Source: Larkinella punicea
GTDB taxonomy: Bacteria; Bacteroidota; Bacteroidia; Cytophagales; Spirosomataceae
NCBI RefSeq assembly: GCF_003334855.1
Contig: NZ_QOWE01000034.1
Location: 1 to 64,000, forward strand
DNA: 64,000 nt
Direction of reading: 5' to 3'
Part shown: positions 52,577 to 63,400 of the stretch, piece after piece
Layout of the letters: every line of letters begins with the position of its first letter
How positions within the stretch are numbered: the stretch's first letter is position 1
Position numbers and translations under genes: made by a program
Notes under the pieces: model-generated
Told to the model about the DNA's origin: nothing
What the model saw: only the letters and a program-made list of their open reading frames with translations
The model's database searches: none

Positions 52577-55279
52577 TTAGAACGGATAGCCGATCCCGAA
52601 GTTGATAACGAGTGGGTTGGGGCCTTTGAACATTTTGTCGAACCGGAATTTGGGCAGAAAATACCGCTCATCGACGAATTCGCCCGGCCTTTTTCCCTCA
52701 ACGATGTACGCATTGGGATCATTCGGGTTGGGGTTATAAATGAAATACCGGGCGGGATCGTACACTTTAATGGCCCCATCCAGCCGGATGATGAAGAAGG
52801 AAAAGTCGATGCGAAGCCCAACGCCGGTTCCTACGGCAATCTGCTGGACGAAATTTCGGGACAGGTATTCGCTGGGAGATTTTCGCACCTGGAAGTTTTC
52901 ACCCAACCGACTGCCATTGTCACGTAGCGTCCAGACATTCCCGGCATCGATAAAGACCGCCCCGTTGATATCACCGCCCAAATGAAACAAATGCGTCCGT
53001 AATTCCGCCGAAGCTTCGATCAGAATATCACCCGGTTGCTCAAAATCGTAGCGAAACTGACCGGGCCTTTTTGGATTAAATTCAGGCACCAGAATATCGG
53101 TATCGGAAGTGTAGGGAATTGAAGAACCTAAACCGAGTCGGCGGGGGAGCCAGGCACGGATGCTGTTGCTCCCCCCGGCAAAAAAGAGTTTTTCATAGGG
53201 CGCGGTTTTGTTCTCTCCATATCCAAAGACAAGGCCGGTATTGAGCCGAAAAGCCAGGGTGGTTTTGGCACGTAGGGGAATATAATGCCGGTAATCAACA
53301 TTGCCCCGCAAATACTTATAATACTGCAAACCGGATGTTGCAGTGGTGTTAAAAAAACTTTCAAGTTGCTGATTACTGAAAAAGTTTAGGGTTGTGCCTC
53401 CCGATTCAAACGACAAGCGAAGGAAATTAGCACGACGGTTTTGCCCCAGAATATTCGTATTGTACGTATACGTAAAACCGATACTGGAAGAAAATGCACT
53501 CAAAAAGCTTTTTCGAATCGTACTTCCTAAGGAGTCCTGGGTGTTTAAATAATTCAGAAAAGCAAGCCCATCTTCTCCTGGCTTTATCGTCGCTTTTAAG
53601 TAGTTGATCTCGGCAACCGTAAAATTGTATTGGTGGGTGTTGTTTTTCAGCCAGTTATAAGACAATGCTGTCCTTAAAAGCCGTCGCCCGTAATCAGGGC
53701 GGCTGGTATAGTTGTAGCCGAGGCTAATCTGCGTGCGGGGATTGAGTTGGCTAAAGATAAATCGGGCTTTTCCCGGGAATAGGATATGAGGGAAAATCAA
53801 GGAAGTGTTTAGCCCCAATTCCTGGGCAAAACCAATTCCGCTGCTGTTTAATGAGAAACCGGTCTGTGCTTCAAAACCGTATCGCAATGCCGTTTCGAAG
53901 GTCCCGAGCCCACCAAATATATTATGTACCCGGAACGAAGCTGTTCCAAAAGGCCCCGGATAGCCCTGTCCCTGATACAAAACAAAAACCCCGCCTTCAC
54001 TGCTCAATTCGTATTTGTCGATGGGTACCAGATTAAACCGCGTCCGCAGCCGCCGACCAGTCGTATCGATGAAGCTGATATTGGCAAACCGGAACTGGTT
54101 CAACAAAAACAACTGCCGCTGGGATTCCTGGTAATTTTTGAGACGATAGACACTGTCGGGGCGCAGGAAAATCCGGCTGTCGAGCAACCGGATCGCGTAA
54201 TTCTGTTTGCCCAGCAGAAACTTCAACCCCCGGTACTGAACCGTATCGAGCGAGGAGCGGTCTTCGGCCCGCGCCACCCGGACTTCCACTTCGCCGATGG
54301 TATAAACCGGATGCTCCGACTGGCCGGGCGGGTTGGCAATCCGCAACCACATATTTAGCCTGTGAGGTTTTGAATCAATGCTGTCTTTTTGGGCCGAATC
54401 TACATCAAGTACATCGAGCGGCAACGGAATATATTGCCGTGTAAAGCTGTAATAGCCATTGTTGCGCAGCAATTCTTCAATCCGAATGCGTTCATTTTCA
54501 ACGTTTTCGGCGTTGTAGCGTTCCCCGGATTTCAAAACCGAGCGGTTGAGCGTGGGTCGCACAATGGAATCGACCCGGGGGTCGGTAATCTGGTACGTAA
54601 TCTGGTTGAGGTGAAACGGAACGTTTTCGACGATGTTATAAGTCACCCGTACCCGGCGTCCGAGCGTTTTGCTGCTATCGACCGAATACGACGCTTTGCC
54701 CAGAAAAAAACCGTTGTTGAACAAAAACCGCTGCATTTTCTGCGCATTTTCTTTGGCCTCTGTTTCAACAAAAAAGGCGGGTGGTTCTCCCAGCGAACGC
54801 ATCACCCAGTTGCCTTCTTCGGCTCTCCGGCGCAGGCGCGTGAGCTGGCGGTTGTAGCGTCGTTCCTGTTTTCGGTACGATTTGGTAGAGTCCGGTTTTT
54901 CGGTAAACTGGTCATATTCTTTGCGTTTGGCTTCGAGCGCGCGCTGGGCGGCTTCCTGATCATAGGTTCGTGATCCCAGGCGGTAGAACCAGAGCGCGGG
55001 GGTGATGGGCAGCCGCAGAATCCGGCGGTTGGGCTTCTGCGGAATGAGGGCTTCAAAGTCGGAACTGGGCAGGGTTCGGTTTCCCCGGACGGTCTGACTG
55101 AAGAGTAGATACTGGTTTTTTTGTAAATTTTCCGAACTTACGCAGCCCGAAAGGGAAACGCCCAAAACCAGGCAAAAAACTAAAAAATAGACAGTACGAA
55201 TGGCAAATTGCGGCTTACGGCACAGCAGGCTTCTCCCTAATTCGTCATTTGTACCCTTTACTTCGTAATTTCTTCCCAT
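52577..55279 (-). CDS. tamL: TamL-type lipoprotein outer-membrane barrel (BamA/TamA family)
   Basis: Starting at MGRNYEVKGTNDELGRSLLC, the protein has 900 residues. It has a lipoprotein signal with lipobox SLSGC (C46) after an unusually long basic n-region. POTRA-like domains occupy about 60-450 (RVRVTYNIVENVPFHLNQI, HPVYTIGEVEV), followed by a 16-strand Omp85 barrel with FFAGGSNSIRAWLPRRLG and ending FGIGYPF. Lipidated TamA relatives called TamL replace TamA in Bacteroidota. It probably works with a TamB-like protein encoded elsewhere to insert surface proteins or lipids. Its ATG overlaps that of the divergent methyltransferase gene. Confidence 0.9.
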   Translation of the reverse strand: MGRNYEVKGTNDELGRSLLCRKPQFAIRTVYFLVFCLVLGVSLSGCVSSENLQKNQYLLFSQTVRGNRTLPSSDFEALIPQKPNRRILRLPITPALWFYRLGSRTYDQEAAQRALEAKRKEYDQFTEKPDSTKSYRKQERRYNRQLTRLRRRAEEGNWVMRSLGEPPAFFVETEAKENAQKMQRFLFNNGFFLGKASYSVDSSKTLGRRVRVTYNIVENVPFHLNQITYQITDPRVDSIVRPTLNRSVLKSGERYNAENVENERIRIEELLRNNGYYSFTRQYIPLPLDVLDVDSAQKDSIDSKPHRLNMWLRIANPPGQSEHPVYTIGEVEVRVARAEDRSSLDTVQYRGLKFLLGKQNYAIRLLDSRIFLRPDSVYRLKNYQESQRQLFLLNQFRFANISFIDTTGRRLRTRFNLVPIDKYELSSEGGVFVLYQGQGYPGPFGTASFRVHNIFGGLGTFETALRYGFEAQTGFSLNSSGIGFAQELGLNTSLIFPHILFPGKARFIFSQLNPRTQISLGYNYTSRPDYGRRLLRTALSYNWLKNNTHQYNFTVAEINYLKATIKPGEDGLAFLNYLNTQDSLGSTIRKSFLSAFSSSIGFTYTYNTNILGQNRRANFLRLSFESGGTTLNFFSNQQLESFFNTTATSGLQYYKYLRGNVDYRHYIPLRAKTTLAFRLNTGLVFGYGENKTAPYEKLFFAGGSNSIRAWLPRRLGLGSSIPYTSDTDILVPEFNPKRPGQFRYDFEQPGDILIEASAELRTHLFHLGGDINGAVFIDAGNVWTLRDNGSRLGENFQVRKSPSEYLSRNFVQQIAVGTGVGLRIDFSFFIIRLDGAIKVYDPARYFIYNPNPNDPNAYIVEGKRPGEFVDERYFLPKFRFDKMFKGPNPLVINFGIGYPF

Positions 55280-56045
55280 GATTTCCAAATCGCTCAGCAA
55301 ATATATTCAGTCACTCCATCAGAAAAAATACCGGCAGGAACTGGGGGCTTTTTTGGTCGAGGGTGCCATCAATGTCCTGGAACTTTGTGCGTCGGATTAT
55401 CAGATTGAAGTATTGCTGGTCACGGAGCCCTTTTACAAAGAAAACGCGCTGCTGCTGGATAAACAACGGGTTCGGCTGGAAATGGTTTCGGCCGACGACC
55501 TCAAACGCGTGGGTTCGCTGGTGGTCAACGACAGTGCGCTGGCCGTAGTCAAAACGAAAGAAAACCGGTTTTTAGTGGCCGATCCCGACGAATTTGTGCT
55601 GGTTCTGGACGACATCCGCGATCCCGGCAACCTCGGAACCATTCTGCGCATTGCCGACTGGTACGGAATTCGTAAATTGATCTGTTCGCTTTCAACCGCC
55701 GATGTGTATAACCCCAAAGTGATCTCGGCCAGCAAAGGTTCTTTCACCCGGGTAGCCTGGTATTACTGCGATTTGAAGACGTATCTGGCCGAACAGGCGC
55801 AGGGGCCGGTCTACGGTGCTTTTCTGGATGGCGCTTCGGTTCATTCGCTCGACTTCGGAACGGCGGGGTATATTGTGATGGGTAACGAAGCCAACGGGAT
55901 AAGTGTAGAGGTAGAGGAGCTTGTCAGTCAGCGGATTACCATTCCCCGATTCGGAGAGGCTGAATCCCTGAATGTCGGCATTGCCACGGCCATTATCTGT
56001 GATAATCTTCGGCGGGTGGAAACCAGTCGGGAGGGCATAAAATAA
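55278..56045 (+). CDS. TrmH-family (SpoU) RNA 2'-O-methyltransferase
   Basis: The 255-residue protein begins MISKSLSKYIQSLHQKKYRQ. It has an N-terminal RNA-binding SpoU_sub_bind-like part and a SPOUT catalytic domain: motif 1 LDDIRDPGNLGTILRIADWYG, motif 2 GYIVMGNEANGIS, and motif 3 ITIPRFGEAESLNVGIATAIICDNL (the knot that binds SAM). It would 2'-O-methylate rRNA or tRNA; the exact position cannot be told from sequence. It is head to head with tamL, start codons overlapping by two bases, and followed by a terminator. Confidence 0.94.
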   Translation: MISKSLSKYIQSLHQKKYRQELGAFLVEGAINVLELCASDYQIEVLLVTEPFYKENALLLDKQRVRLEMVSADDLKRVGSLVVNDSALAVVKTKENRFLVADPDEFVLVLDDIRDPGNLGTILRIADWYGIRKLICSLSTADVYNPKVISASKGSFTRVAWYYCDLKTYLAEQAQGPVYGAFLDGASVHSLDFGTAGYIVMGNEANGISVEVEELVSQRITIPRFGEAESLNVGIATAIICDNLRRVETSREGIK

Positions 56046-56076
56046 AAGTAGCCCTGTTCAACGCAAGGCTACTTTT
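56044..56076 (+). terminator. Terminator overlapping the methyltransferase stop codon
   Basis: A 10-bp stem AAAAGTAGCC/GGCTACTTTT (56044-56053 with 56067-56076) begins within the stop codon. The right arm itself supplies the T-run. Confidence 0.75.
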
Positions 56077-56163
56077 ACTGCTTTCTTAACCTAAACTAAA
56101 TGTACATATTGTTTACAAAAATACGACCGAAGACTTGCACGACATTTAACCCAATATGGGGGA

Positions 56164-56194
56164 TTTATTAAAAAAAGGATATGGCGTAAATTTG
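56164..56194 (+). promoter_or_regulatory. Bacteroidota-type promoter of the propeller kinase gene
   Basis: TAAATTTG at 56187-56194 exactly fits TAnnTTTG. TTTA at 56164-56167 is 19 bp upstream (TTTG consensus, one mismatch). The ATG is 32 bp beyond the -7 box. Confidence 0.65.
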
Positions 56195-56225
56195 TGAAAC
56201 TGGGGGATTTTCTCCCCCAAACCCG

Positions 56226-59200
56226 ATGAGAACACTTTTAGGCATACTATTCCTCTGCGTCAGTTGGGTGACCGCGTTCACCCAGGCGGTAAAAAGTTTG
56301 CCGTCGGGAAATTCCTTCGAATCGCGGGGGCCGGTGATGCAGTTTCTGGATCAGATTTCGGTCGATAACGGCCTGTCCCAAAGCGAGGTGTATTGTGTCT
56401 TAAAAGACAGTCGCGGCTACGTCTGGTTCGGTACGCAGGATGGCTTAAACCGCTACGACGGTTACCAGATCACCCACTACAAGCACAATCCGTTCGATAG
56501 CAGCTCAGTTTCACACGACCAGATCATGTCGCTGTATGAGGACGCCCGCGGAAAAATCTGGGTCGGCACCGTCAACGGCCTGAATCAATACGATCCGGTT
56601 ACCGGAAAATTCCGGCGGTTTTGGGATTTGCTGGAACCCAAACAACGTCGCTACGGCCTGACGACCATCAACGCCATCACCGCCGACCGCTTCGGAACCC
56701 TGTGGCTGGCCACCAGTTGGGGGCTTAAACGGATGGTTTTCAAAAATGCGACGGAATATGAGGTGGTTCAATACACCATCGAAAGCGAGGAAGACCGACG
56801 CGCCCAGATGGTCAACGCCCTGCTGGCCGACCGAAACGGCCTTTTGTGGGTGGGCACAGCGAGCGGTCTGGCGCAGTTGCCCATCACCCCGCCGAAACCG
56901 AAGCTACCCCGACCCTTGCCCGTTAAACTCGTGGCTTGTACGTCCGGACTGCTGTATGAACTCCCGGATGCCTGGGTGAAAACCCTGACGCTGGATGATT
57001 TTGGAACGATCTGGGTCGGAACGCCCGGTGGCATCGCCCGGATCAATCCGGCCTTGAAGCAATCGGAAATATACCCGGAAATTGGCGAACGAATGGGCGA
57101 CAGTCCCATCACCTCGATTCACATCGACCGCTACAAGGTGCTGTGGATCGGAACCCCCCAGTACGGAATCTACCGCTTTAAAATCGTCAGCGATCAGCAC
57201 ATCCGCTACATCGACAGCATTCAGGAGGATTTATTTGGCAAAAAAGGACTGAAAACCGGTGCCATCAATGTGATTTACGAAGGCCCGGCCCCGCTGGAAG
57301 ACATCGTCTGGATCGGCACGCACGACGCGGGCGTACAGCTCTACAGCCGGTCTAAAAATAGCTTTCGGCAGTGGCCCACGATCACCAACCGGCAGCAGTC
57401 ATCGGCGGCCGGGCTGGTGTTTGCCGTCACGACGGATCATGCCGGGAAGCTCTGGATCGGCACGCACGAAGGGCTGATTCAGGTGGATCGGCTGACATCG
57501 GCTGTTCAGCGGTTTCGGGCCAATCCGGCCGATCCGTACGGCCTCGGGAGCGACCGGATTCAGTGTTTGCACGAAGACCGCCGGGAAAATTTGTGGGTCG
57601 GCACCACGGAAGGGCTGTATCGGTATGACCGGCAGAAAAACCGCTTCGAGCGTCGTCTGGCCGGAATGGGAAAGGAGATGAGTTCGCGGAGCAGCGAAAA
57701 AGGCGACGGCGTTCTGAGTTTGTACGAAGACAAGAAAGGCAATCTCTGGGTGGGCGGTTATTCCAGTTTACGGCGGATCGATGCGAAAACCGGGCAGGTG
57801 ACGACGTATCGCCATGATCCGAAAGACCCGAACAGTTTACGGGCACTGATCGTCTATGCGGTTCACGAAGACCGGAACGGAATGATTTGGGTGGGAACGG
57901 GGTTCGGGCTGAATAAACTGAATCCGGCAACCGGAAAAATCACCCATTATCAAAACAACCCAAAAGACCCCAACAGCCTGATTGGCGAACAGGTGCTGGG
58001 CTTCCTGCGCGACAGCAAAGACCGGTTCTGGATTTGCAGCAACAAAGGGTTCAGTAAAATGGTGTATGGCGAGAAGGGCGAGGAGAAGTTTATTCATTAT
58101 ACCGAACGCAACGGACTGCCGAATGAACTGGTCTACGGGGCGCTGGAAGACGCCCGGGGGCGCATCTGGATGAGTACGAATCTGGGGCTGTCGTGTTTCG
58201 ATCCGCAGACTGAGAAGTTTGAAAATTACGATATCAACGACGGGCTGACCATCAACGAGTTCAACATGAATGCCTACCACCAGGCCGCAGACGGTGAGCT
58301 GTTTTTTGGTGGTATTGGCTCCCTGGTTAGCTTTCTGCCGACGCGCATGGTGAAAAACCGCCACTTGCCCCGCACGGTGCTGACCTCGTTTCAGAAGTTT
58401 GAAAAACCGGTAAATGTCGATAGCGTGCTGGCCAGGAATGGCAGAATCTTGATCCGGCCGGGCGAGAATTTCTTTTCGTTTTCGTTTGCCGCCCTGGATT
58501 ATACCAACTCGCACAAGAACCAGTATGCGTATATGCTGGAAGGTTTCCACGACGGCTGGATTGAAAGCGGGGTGCGCCGGTATGTGAGTTTTACGAATCT
58601 GAAACACGGTGATTATGTGCTGAAAGTACGGGGTTCCAACAGCGATGGCGTTTGGAGCGATGCGAATATGCTGCGAATTCCGATCACGGTTTTGCCACCT
58701 TTCTGGCAAACGTGGTGGTTTCTGGCGATTCTCGTCACCGTGATTGGTGGAGCGGTCTGGCTGGTGTACAACTACCGGGTGAAAGTGAAAGTGAAACACC
58801 TGCTGGAACTGGAGCGGGTGACGCTGGAAGAGAACGAGCGCGTGCGGAAAATGGCGGCCCAGGATCTGCACGATGAATTTGGCAACACGATCACCCGGAT
58901 TTCGATGCTGACCGAGATTATCAAAAGCAAATTGAATGGCCACGGCGCGGAGATTTCGCCCCTGCTGACCAAAATCAGCGACAACAGCAACCGGCTGTAT
59001 CAGGGCACCAAGGATTTCATCTGGGCGATCAACCCCGAACACGATAATTTTCTGGAAATTGCCATCCGGCTGAAAGATTTCGGCGATGACGTTTTCGACC
59101 GAAGCCAGATCACGTTCGAGGCCATTGGCATCACCGACGATCTGCGGAAGGCCATTCTGCCGGTTGGCACGAGCCGCCACCTGATTTTTCTGTTTAAAGA

Positions 59201-59456
59201 AGCCATGAGCAACACCCTAAAGCATTCCCACGCCACGGTTTCGCAGATTCACTTTGCGATGCTGAACCGGCGGATCGAAGTGTTGTGGAAAGACAACGGG
59301 ATCGGTATTCAGGAAAATAACAAGGCCAAAACCGGCAATGGTTTGTATAACATCCGCAGCCGGGCCGAAAAAATTGGCGGAAAAGTAGATATTCAGTCCG
59401 AAATGATGGAAGGAACCACGGTTATCTTCCGAATGGACATCCCGCACATTGGGTGA
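56226..59456 (+). CDS. Propeller-sensor histidine kinase (Reg_prop, Y_Y_Y, HisKA_3)
   Basis: The 1076-residue protein has a signal peptide (about 1-20). About fourteen two-component-regulator propeller repeats follow (motifs such as GYVWFGTQDGLNRYDG, GKIWVGTVNGLNQYDP, NLWVGTTEGLYRYDR). A Y_Y_Y domain comes next (about 735-825), then one membrane helix (about 829-850, WWFLAILVTVIGGAVWLVY), a HisKA_3 domain with H882 (AAQDLHDEFGNTITRISML) and an ATPase domain ending MEGTTVIFRMDIP. It senses something, probably a carbohydrate, in the periplasm. The next gene encodes its NarL-type response regulator, and a SusC/SusD pair follows, suggesting control of that uptake system. Confidence 0.95.
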   Translation: MRTLLGILFLCVSWVTAFTQAVKSLPSGNSFESRGPVMQFLDQISVDNGLSQSEVYCVLKDSRGYVWFGTQDGLNRYDGYQITHYKHNPFDSSSVSHDQIMSLYEDARGKIWVGTVNGLNQYDPVTGKFRRFWDLLEPKQRRYGLTTINAITADRFGTLWLATSWGLKRMVFKNATEYEVVQYTIESEEDRRAQMVNALLADRNGLLWVGTASGLAQLPITPPKPKLPRPLPVKLVACTSGLLYELPDAWVKTLTLDDFGTIWVGTPGGIARINPALKQSEIYPEIGERMGDSPITSIHIDRYKVLWIGTPQYGIYRFKIVSDQHIRYIDSIQEDLFGKKGLKTGAINVIYEGPAPLEDIVWIGTHDAGVQLYSRSKNSFRQWPTITNRQQSSAAGLVFAVTTDHAGKLWIGTHEGLIQVDRLTSAVQRFRANPADPYGLGSDRIQCLHEDRRENLWVGTTEGLYRYDRQKNRFERRLAGMGKEMSSRSSEKGDGVLSLYEDKKGNLWVGGYSSLRRIDAKTGQVTTYRHDPKDPNSLRALIVYAVHEDRNGMIWVGTGFGLNKLNPATGKITHYQNNPKDPNSLIGEQVLGFLRDSKDRFWICSNKGFSKMVYGEKGEEKFIHYTERNGLPNELVYGALEDARGRIWMSTNLGLSCFDPQTEKFENYDINDGLTINEFNMNAYHQAADGELFFGGIGSLVSFLPTRMVKNRHLPRTVLTSFQKFEKPVNVDSVLARNGRILIRPGENFFSFSFAALDYTNSHKNQYAYMLEGFHDGWIESGVRRYVSFTNLKHGDYVLKVRGSNSDGVWSDANMLRIPITVLPPFWQTWWFLAILVTVIGGAVWLVYNYRVKVKVKHLLELERVTLEENERVRKMAAQDLHDEFGNTITRISMLTEIIKSKLNGHGAEISPLLTKISDNSNRLYQGTKDFIWAINPEHDNFLEIAIRLKDFGDDVFDRSQITFEAIGITDDLRKAILPVGTSRHLIFLFKEAMSNTLKHSHATVSQIHFAMLNRRIEVLWKDNGIGIQENNKAKTGNGLYNIRSRAEKIGGKVDIQSEMMEGTTVIFRMDIPHIG

Positions 59457-59576
59457 AAGCCCGATCCCCACTTCATCAACTTCCTTTCGTAAAGACAATT
59501 GCCCCGTTGGTGTAATAACGGTGGAACATGCCCTAAAAAAGTAGTTATTTAACCTGCAAACTCTAATGAACACACT

Positions 59577-60227
59577 ATGAATGGAACTCAACTGTTACGC
59601 AGTCCGCAAACGATCGGAATTTGCATTGTAGAGGACGACAATCTAATTCGCGACGGTTTCGCCTTGCTCATCAACAGTACGTACGGTTTTAAGATCATCA
59701 ATACGTACTACCGTTGCGAGGATGCCTTAAAAAACATTCATTCCGACTCGCCGGATGTGGTTTTGATGGACATCGAACTGCCGGGCATGAACGGAATCGA
59801 GGGAATTGCGCGAATCAAGAAACTCCGTCCCAAAACCAACATCATCGTGGTGACGGTCTACGAAAATGATGAGCTGGTATTCAAGGCTTTGTGCGCCGGA
59901 GCAGGCGGTTATCTAACCAAAAACATGCAGCCGACGCGCCTGCTGGAAGCCATTCGGGACATTCAGGAGGGGGGCGCACCGATGAGCACCAACATTGCGC
60001 GGATGGTGGTGGCGTCGTTTCAGAAAAACCGCAATTCGCCCCTGACGGCCCGCGAAACCGAGGTGCTGGAATTGCTGTCGAAAGGCAAAAGTTACACCAC
60101 CATCGCCGAGCAACTGTTTGTTGACAAGGAGACCATCCGGACGCACATCAAGAACATTTACTGGAAACTGGAAGTCCATTCCAAAGCCGAAGCCATCGAG
60201 AAAGCAATCAAAGAAAGGCTGATTTAG
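59577..60227 (+). CDS. NarL/LuxR-type response regulator
   Basis: The 216-residue protein has a receiver domain (GICIVEDDNLIRDGFALLI, phosphoacceptor D65 in VLMDIELPGMNG, VTVYENDELVF, GAGGYLTKNM) and a LuxR HTH (TARETEVLELLSKGKSYTTIAEQLFVDKETIRTHIKNIYWKL). It is the expected partner of the HisKA_3 kinase encoded 120 bp upstream. A four-codon frame (ATG at 59566, MNTL) ends in a TGA overlapping the start ATG, which may couple translation to a leader. A terminator lies 160 bp downstream. Confidence 0.96.
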   Translation: MNGTQLLRSPQTIGICIVEDDNLIRDGFALLINSTYGFKIINTYYRCEDALKNIHSDSPDVVLMDIELPGMNGIEGIARIKKLRPKTNIIVVTVYENDELVFKALCAGAGGYLTKNMQPTRLLEAIRDIQEGGAPMSTNIARMVVASFQKNRNSPLTARETEVLELLSKGKSYTTIAEQLFVDKETIRTHIKNIYWKLEVHSKAEAIEKAIKERLI

Positions 60228-60386
60228 GCGGTAAAATCCCCTCTAATGGGGTAGAGTGCCGCCCAGCCGTTGCCGTACTTTTGTGATGTTGATGCGTGGG
60301 CAGGGCAAAAACCATGTGCGTTTCGACAAAAAATGAAGTCAGGTTCCGAGCCTTCTGAACCTACTCTATGAGATGAACGTAAATAG

Positions 60387-60418
60387 AAAAACCAGTCGAT
60401 TCGGCTGGTTTTTTTTTG
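60387..60418 (+). terminator. Terminator downstream of the response regulator
   Basis: Arms 60387-60395 and 60405-60413 (AAAAACCAG with CTGGTTTTT) surround a 9-base loop and run into a tract of about nine T. It separates the regulator from the SusC gene. Confidence 0.85.
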
Positions 60419-60498
60419 TTTAAAAAATCCCCCTTCCTGCGGGATTTCCAGACTGGTTAGGTTAGTGACCTTTGTGACAGACACTAATCAGCAAACCA

Positions 60499-63400
60499 AT
60501 GAAAATACTGCTACGAGGAATCTTATTGATGCTTTTATGCTATCAGTATGGGCTTTCCCAATCAAAAACCGTGTCCGGAACCATCCGGAGTGCGTCCGAC
60601 AAATTGCCGATGCCCGGGGTGACCATCGGCATCAAAGGTACCACCCAGGGTGCCACCAGCGACGGAAGCGGTGCCTTCCGCATCAGCGGTATCCCGGACA
60701 ATGCCACGCTGGTGTTTTCGTTCATCGGCTACAAAACCCAGGAAATTGGCGTTGGAAACCGGACGAATTTCGACATTGTGCTGGAAGAAAGTGCGGCCAT
60801 CCTGAACGAAGTGGTGGTGACGGCGTCGGCCATTGAGCGCGAGAAAAAGACGCTGGGCTACGCCGTGACCAATGTGAAAGGGGAGGATCTGGTGCGGGCC
60901 AACGAGTCGAACATGCTGCGGTCGTTGCAGGGCCGGGTGCCGGGGGTTCAGATTTCGAGCGCATCGGGAGCCGCCGGGGGCGCCACACGCGTGGTGATTC
61001 GCGGGGCGCAATCCTTCAACGGAAACAACCAGCCGCTGTATGTCGTCGATGGCATTATCATCAGCAACAACAACACGACCACATCCCTTGGAACCGGTGG
61101 TGACCTCAACAATGGCGTGGACATTACCAACCGCGCAGCCGACATCGACCCCAACAACATCGAGTCGGTTTCGATTCTGAAAGGCCCGGCCGCAGCCGCA
61201 CTGTACGGATCTCAGGCGGCTTCGGGGGTGATCATCATTACCACCAAAAACCGCAGCAAGGCCGTCACCGAAAAGCCCCAGATCAGCCTGAACAGCTCGG
61301 TCAATTTTGAAAATCCACTGCGTTTACCCGACTACCAGAATACCTTTGCGGCTGGTTTCGACGGGGTTTATGACCTGCTCGATGCCGGAAACGTGAGTTG
61401 GGGACCGAAAATTCAGGGTCAGAAAGTGGCCGACTGGCGCACCTACGGTTTGTATTCCCTTGGGCAACAGGACAGTCCGGATTCGATTCCGCTGGTGGCC
61501 AGGCCCAACAACGTTCGCAATTTCTTCGAGACCGGGGTGACGCTCAATAACTCGTTTTCGGTGCGGAACAACAACGGAACGTCCAATTACATTCTGACGG
61601 TTTCGGATGTCAACACCAAATCCATGATTCCCAATACCAATTACCACCGTACGGTGGTGAACGTGGGGGCCGGAACCAAGTTTTTCAACAACAAGGTGTC
61701 AACCAATTTGTCGGCGACCTTCACCCGTTCCGGTGGTGATCGGGGTGTTCAGGGTCAGGGCCGGTCGAATATTCTGCAAACGATTTACAACACGCCCCGC
61801 GACATCGAAGTGTCGGACCAGAAGGATTTCAACGATCCGCGCTACAACCTTGATGGGTATTATCTGGCCGGTTTCCGGAATAATCCGTACTGGCTTTTGG
61901 AGAATAACCTGCTGAAAGACAATGTGAACCGGTTTTTTGGAAATGCACAAGTTAGCTATGATCCGGTGTCCTGGCTCAATTTTACATACCGGATTGGAAC
62001 CGATATGTACTCGGATTTGCGGAAGCAGCGGTTTGCGCAGGGCACCATTGCCACCGTTGGCGGGCGTTACGTGGAAGACAATACCACCTTCCAGAGTCTG
62101 CTCTCCGATTTTATCGTTACCGCCAACCGGGATCTGAGTCCGAACCTGAATCTGAAAGTAATTCTGGGTCATAACCTGCAGGATCTCAGCATTTCGCGGG
62201 GTGTCTACGACGGTCAACCGCTGATTGTTCCGGGTTTCTACGACCTCAGCAATGCCAGCACCATTGTAACCACCCGAACCGACAACCACACGCGTTTGTA
62301 CGGGATCTACGGGGATGTACAGCTTGCCTACAAAGACTACCTGTTTCTGGATGTAACCGGCCGCAATGATTATTCGTCGACCCTGCCGAAGAAAAACCGG
62401 TCGTTTTTTTATCCGGGAGCCAGCGTAAGTTTTATTCCCACCTCGGCTTTTCTGGATCTAAGAAACAATGCGTTGAGTTACCTGAAAATCCGGGCCAACA
62501 TGGCGCAGGTGGGGAAGGTGGCCAATGCCTACCAGATCAATCCGGTGTTTACGCGCACTTCCATTACGGACGGCTTTCTGGCGTTGTATCAGTTTCCGCT
62601 CAACGGCATTGCGGGCTTCTCGGTCGGCAACATCCGGGGCAATCCGGATTTGCGCTCGGAGCTGACCACCTCCTGGGAGATTGGTACTGAAATACTGTTT
62701 TTCAACAACCGGCTGGGCGTCGATTTTACCTACTATAACTCCAAAAGCGAGCAGCAGATTGTGAATGTGCCTATTTCGAGTACGTCCGGTTTTCTGGCGC
62801 AAACGCTGAACGCCGGGGCCATGACCAACAAGGGTATCGAGTTGCTGCTGACGGGAACACCCGTGAAATCGACATCCGGGTTTCGCTGGGATGTTTCGCT
62901 AAACTTTACCCGCAATCGCAACAAAGTCACCGAGTTGTATAATCCGCTGGCGCCGGTTGGCCTGGGCGGTTTGTCTTCACCGAGTTTGCAGGCCCGGTTG
63001 GGCGAACCGTACGGGGCGTTTTTTGGTAGCAAAATGCTGCGTGATCCCGAAGGGCGCGTGGTCGTCAATGCAACCACCGGCCGGCCGCTCGCCGACCCGG
63101 TTTTGCAGGTATTGGGGAACATTCAGCCCGATTTTTCAGCCGGTTTGAGCAATACGGTTTCCTTTAAAGGCCTGTCTTTCAATGTGCTGGTTGATACGCG
63201 TCAGGGTGGAAAATTTTACTCCCAAACCGCGAACCTCGGTCGGTTTGCCGGTTTTACCAAAGAAACGACCTACAACGACCGCGAACCGTTTGTCTATCCA
63301 AACTCGGTGATTCAGAACCAGGACGGCACTTTTACGCCCAACACGACCATCAAAACGAACGGAGGGTACGAGTACTGGTCGACGGTGTCGAACTTCGGCG

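Noticed and set aside
57837-59180. A 447-codon minus-strand frame inside the propeller kinase gene
   Set aside because: It has shadow-frame composition and no domain; the plus-strand kinase contains all conserved motifs.
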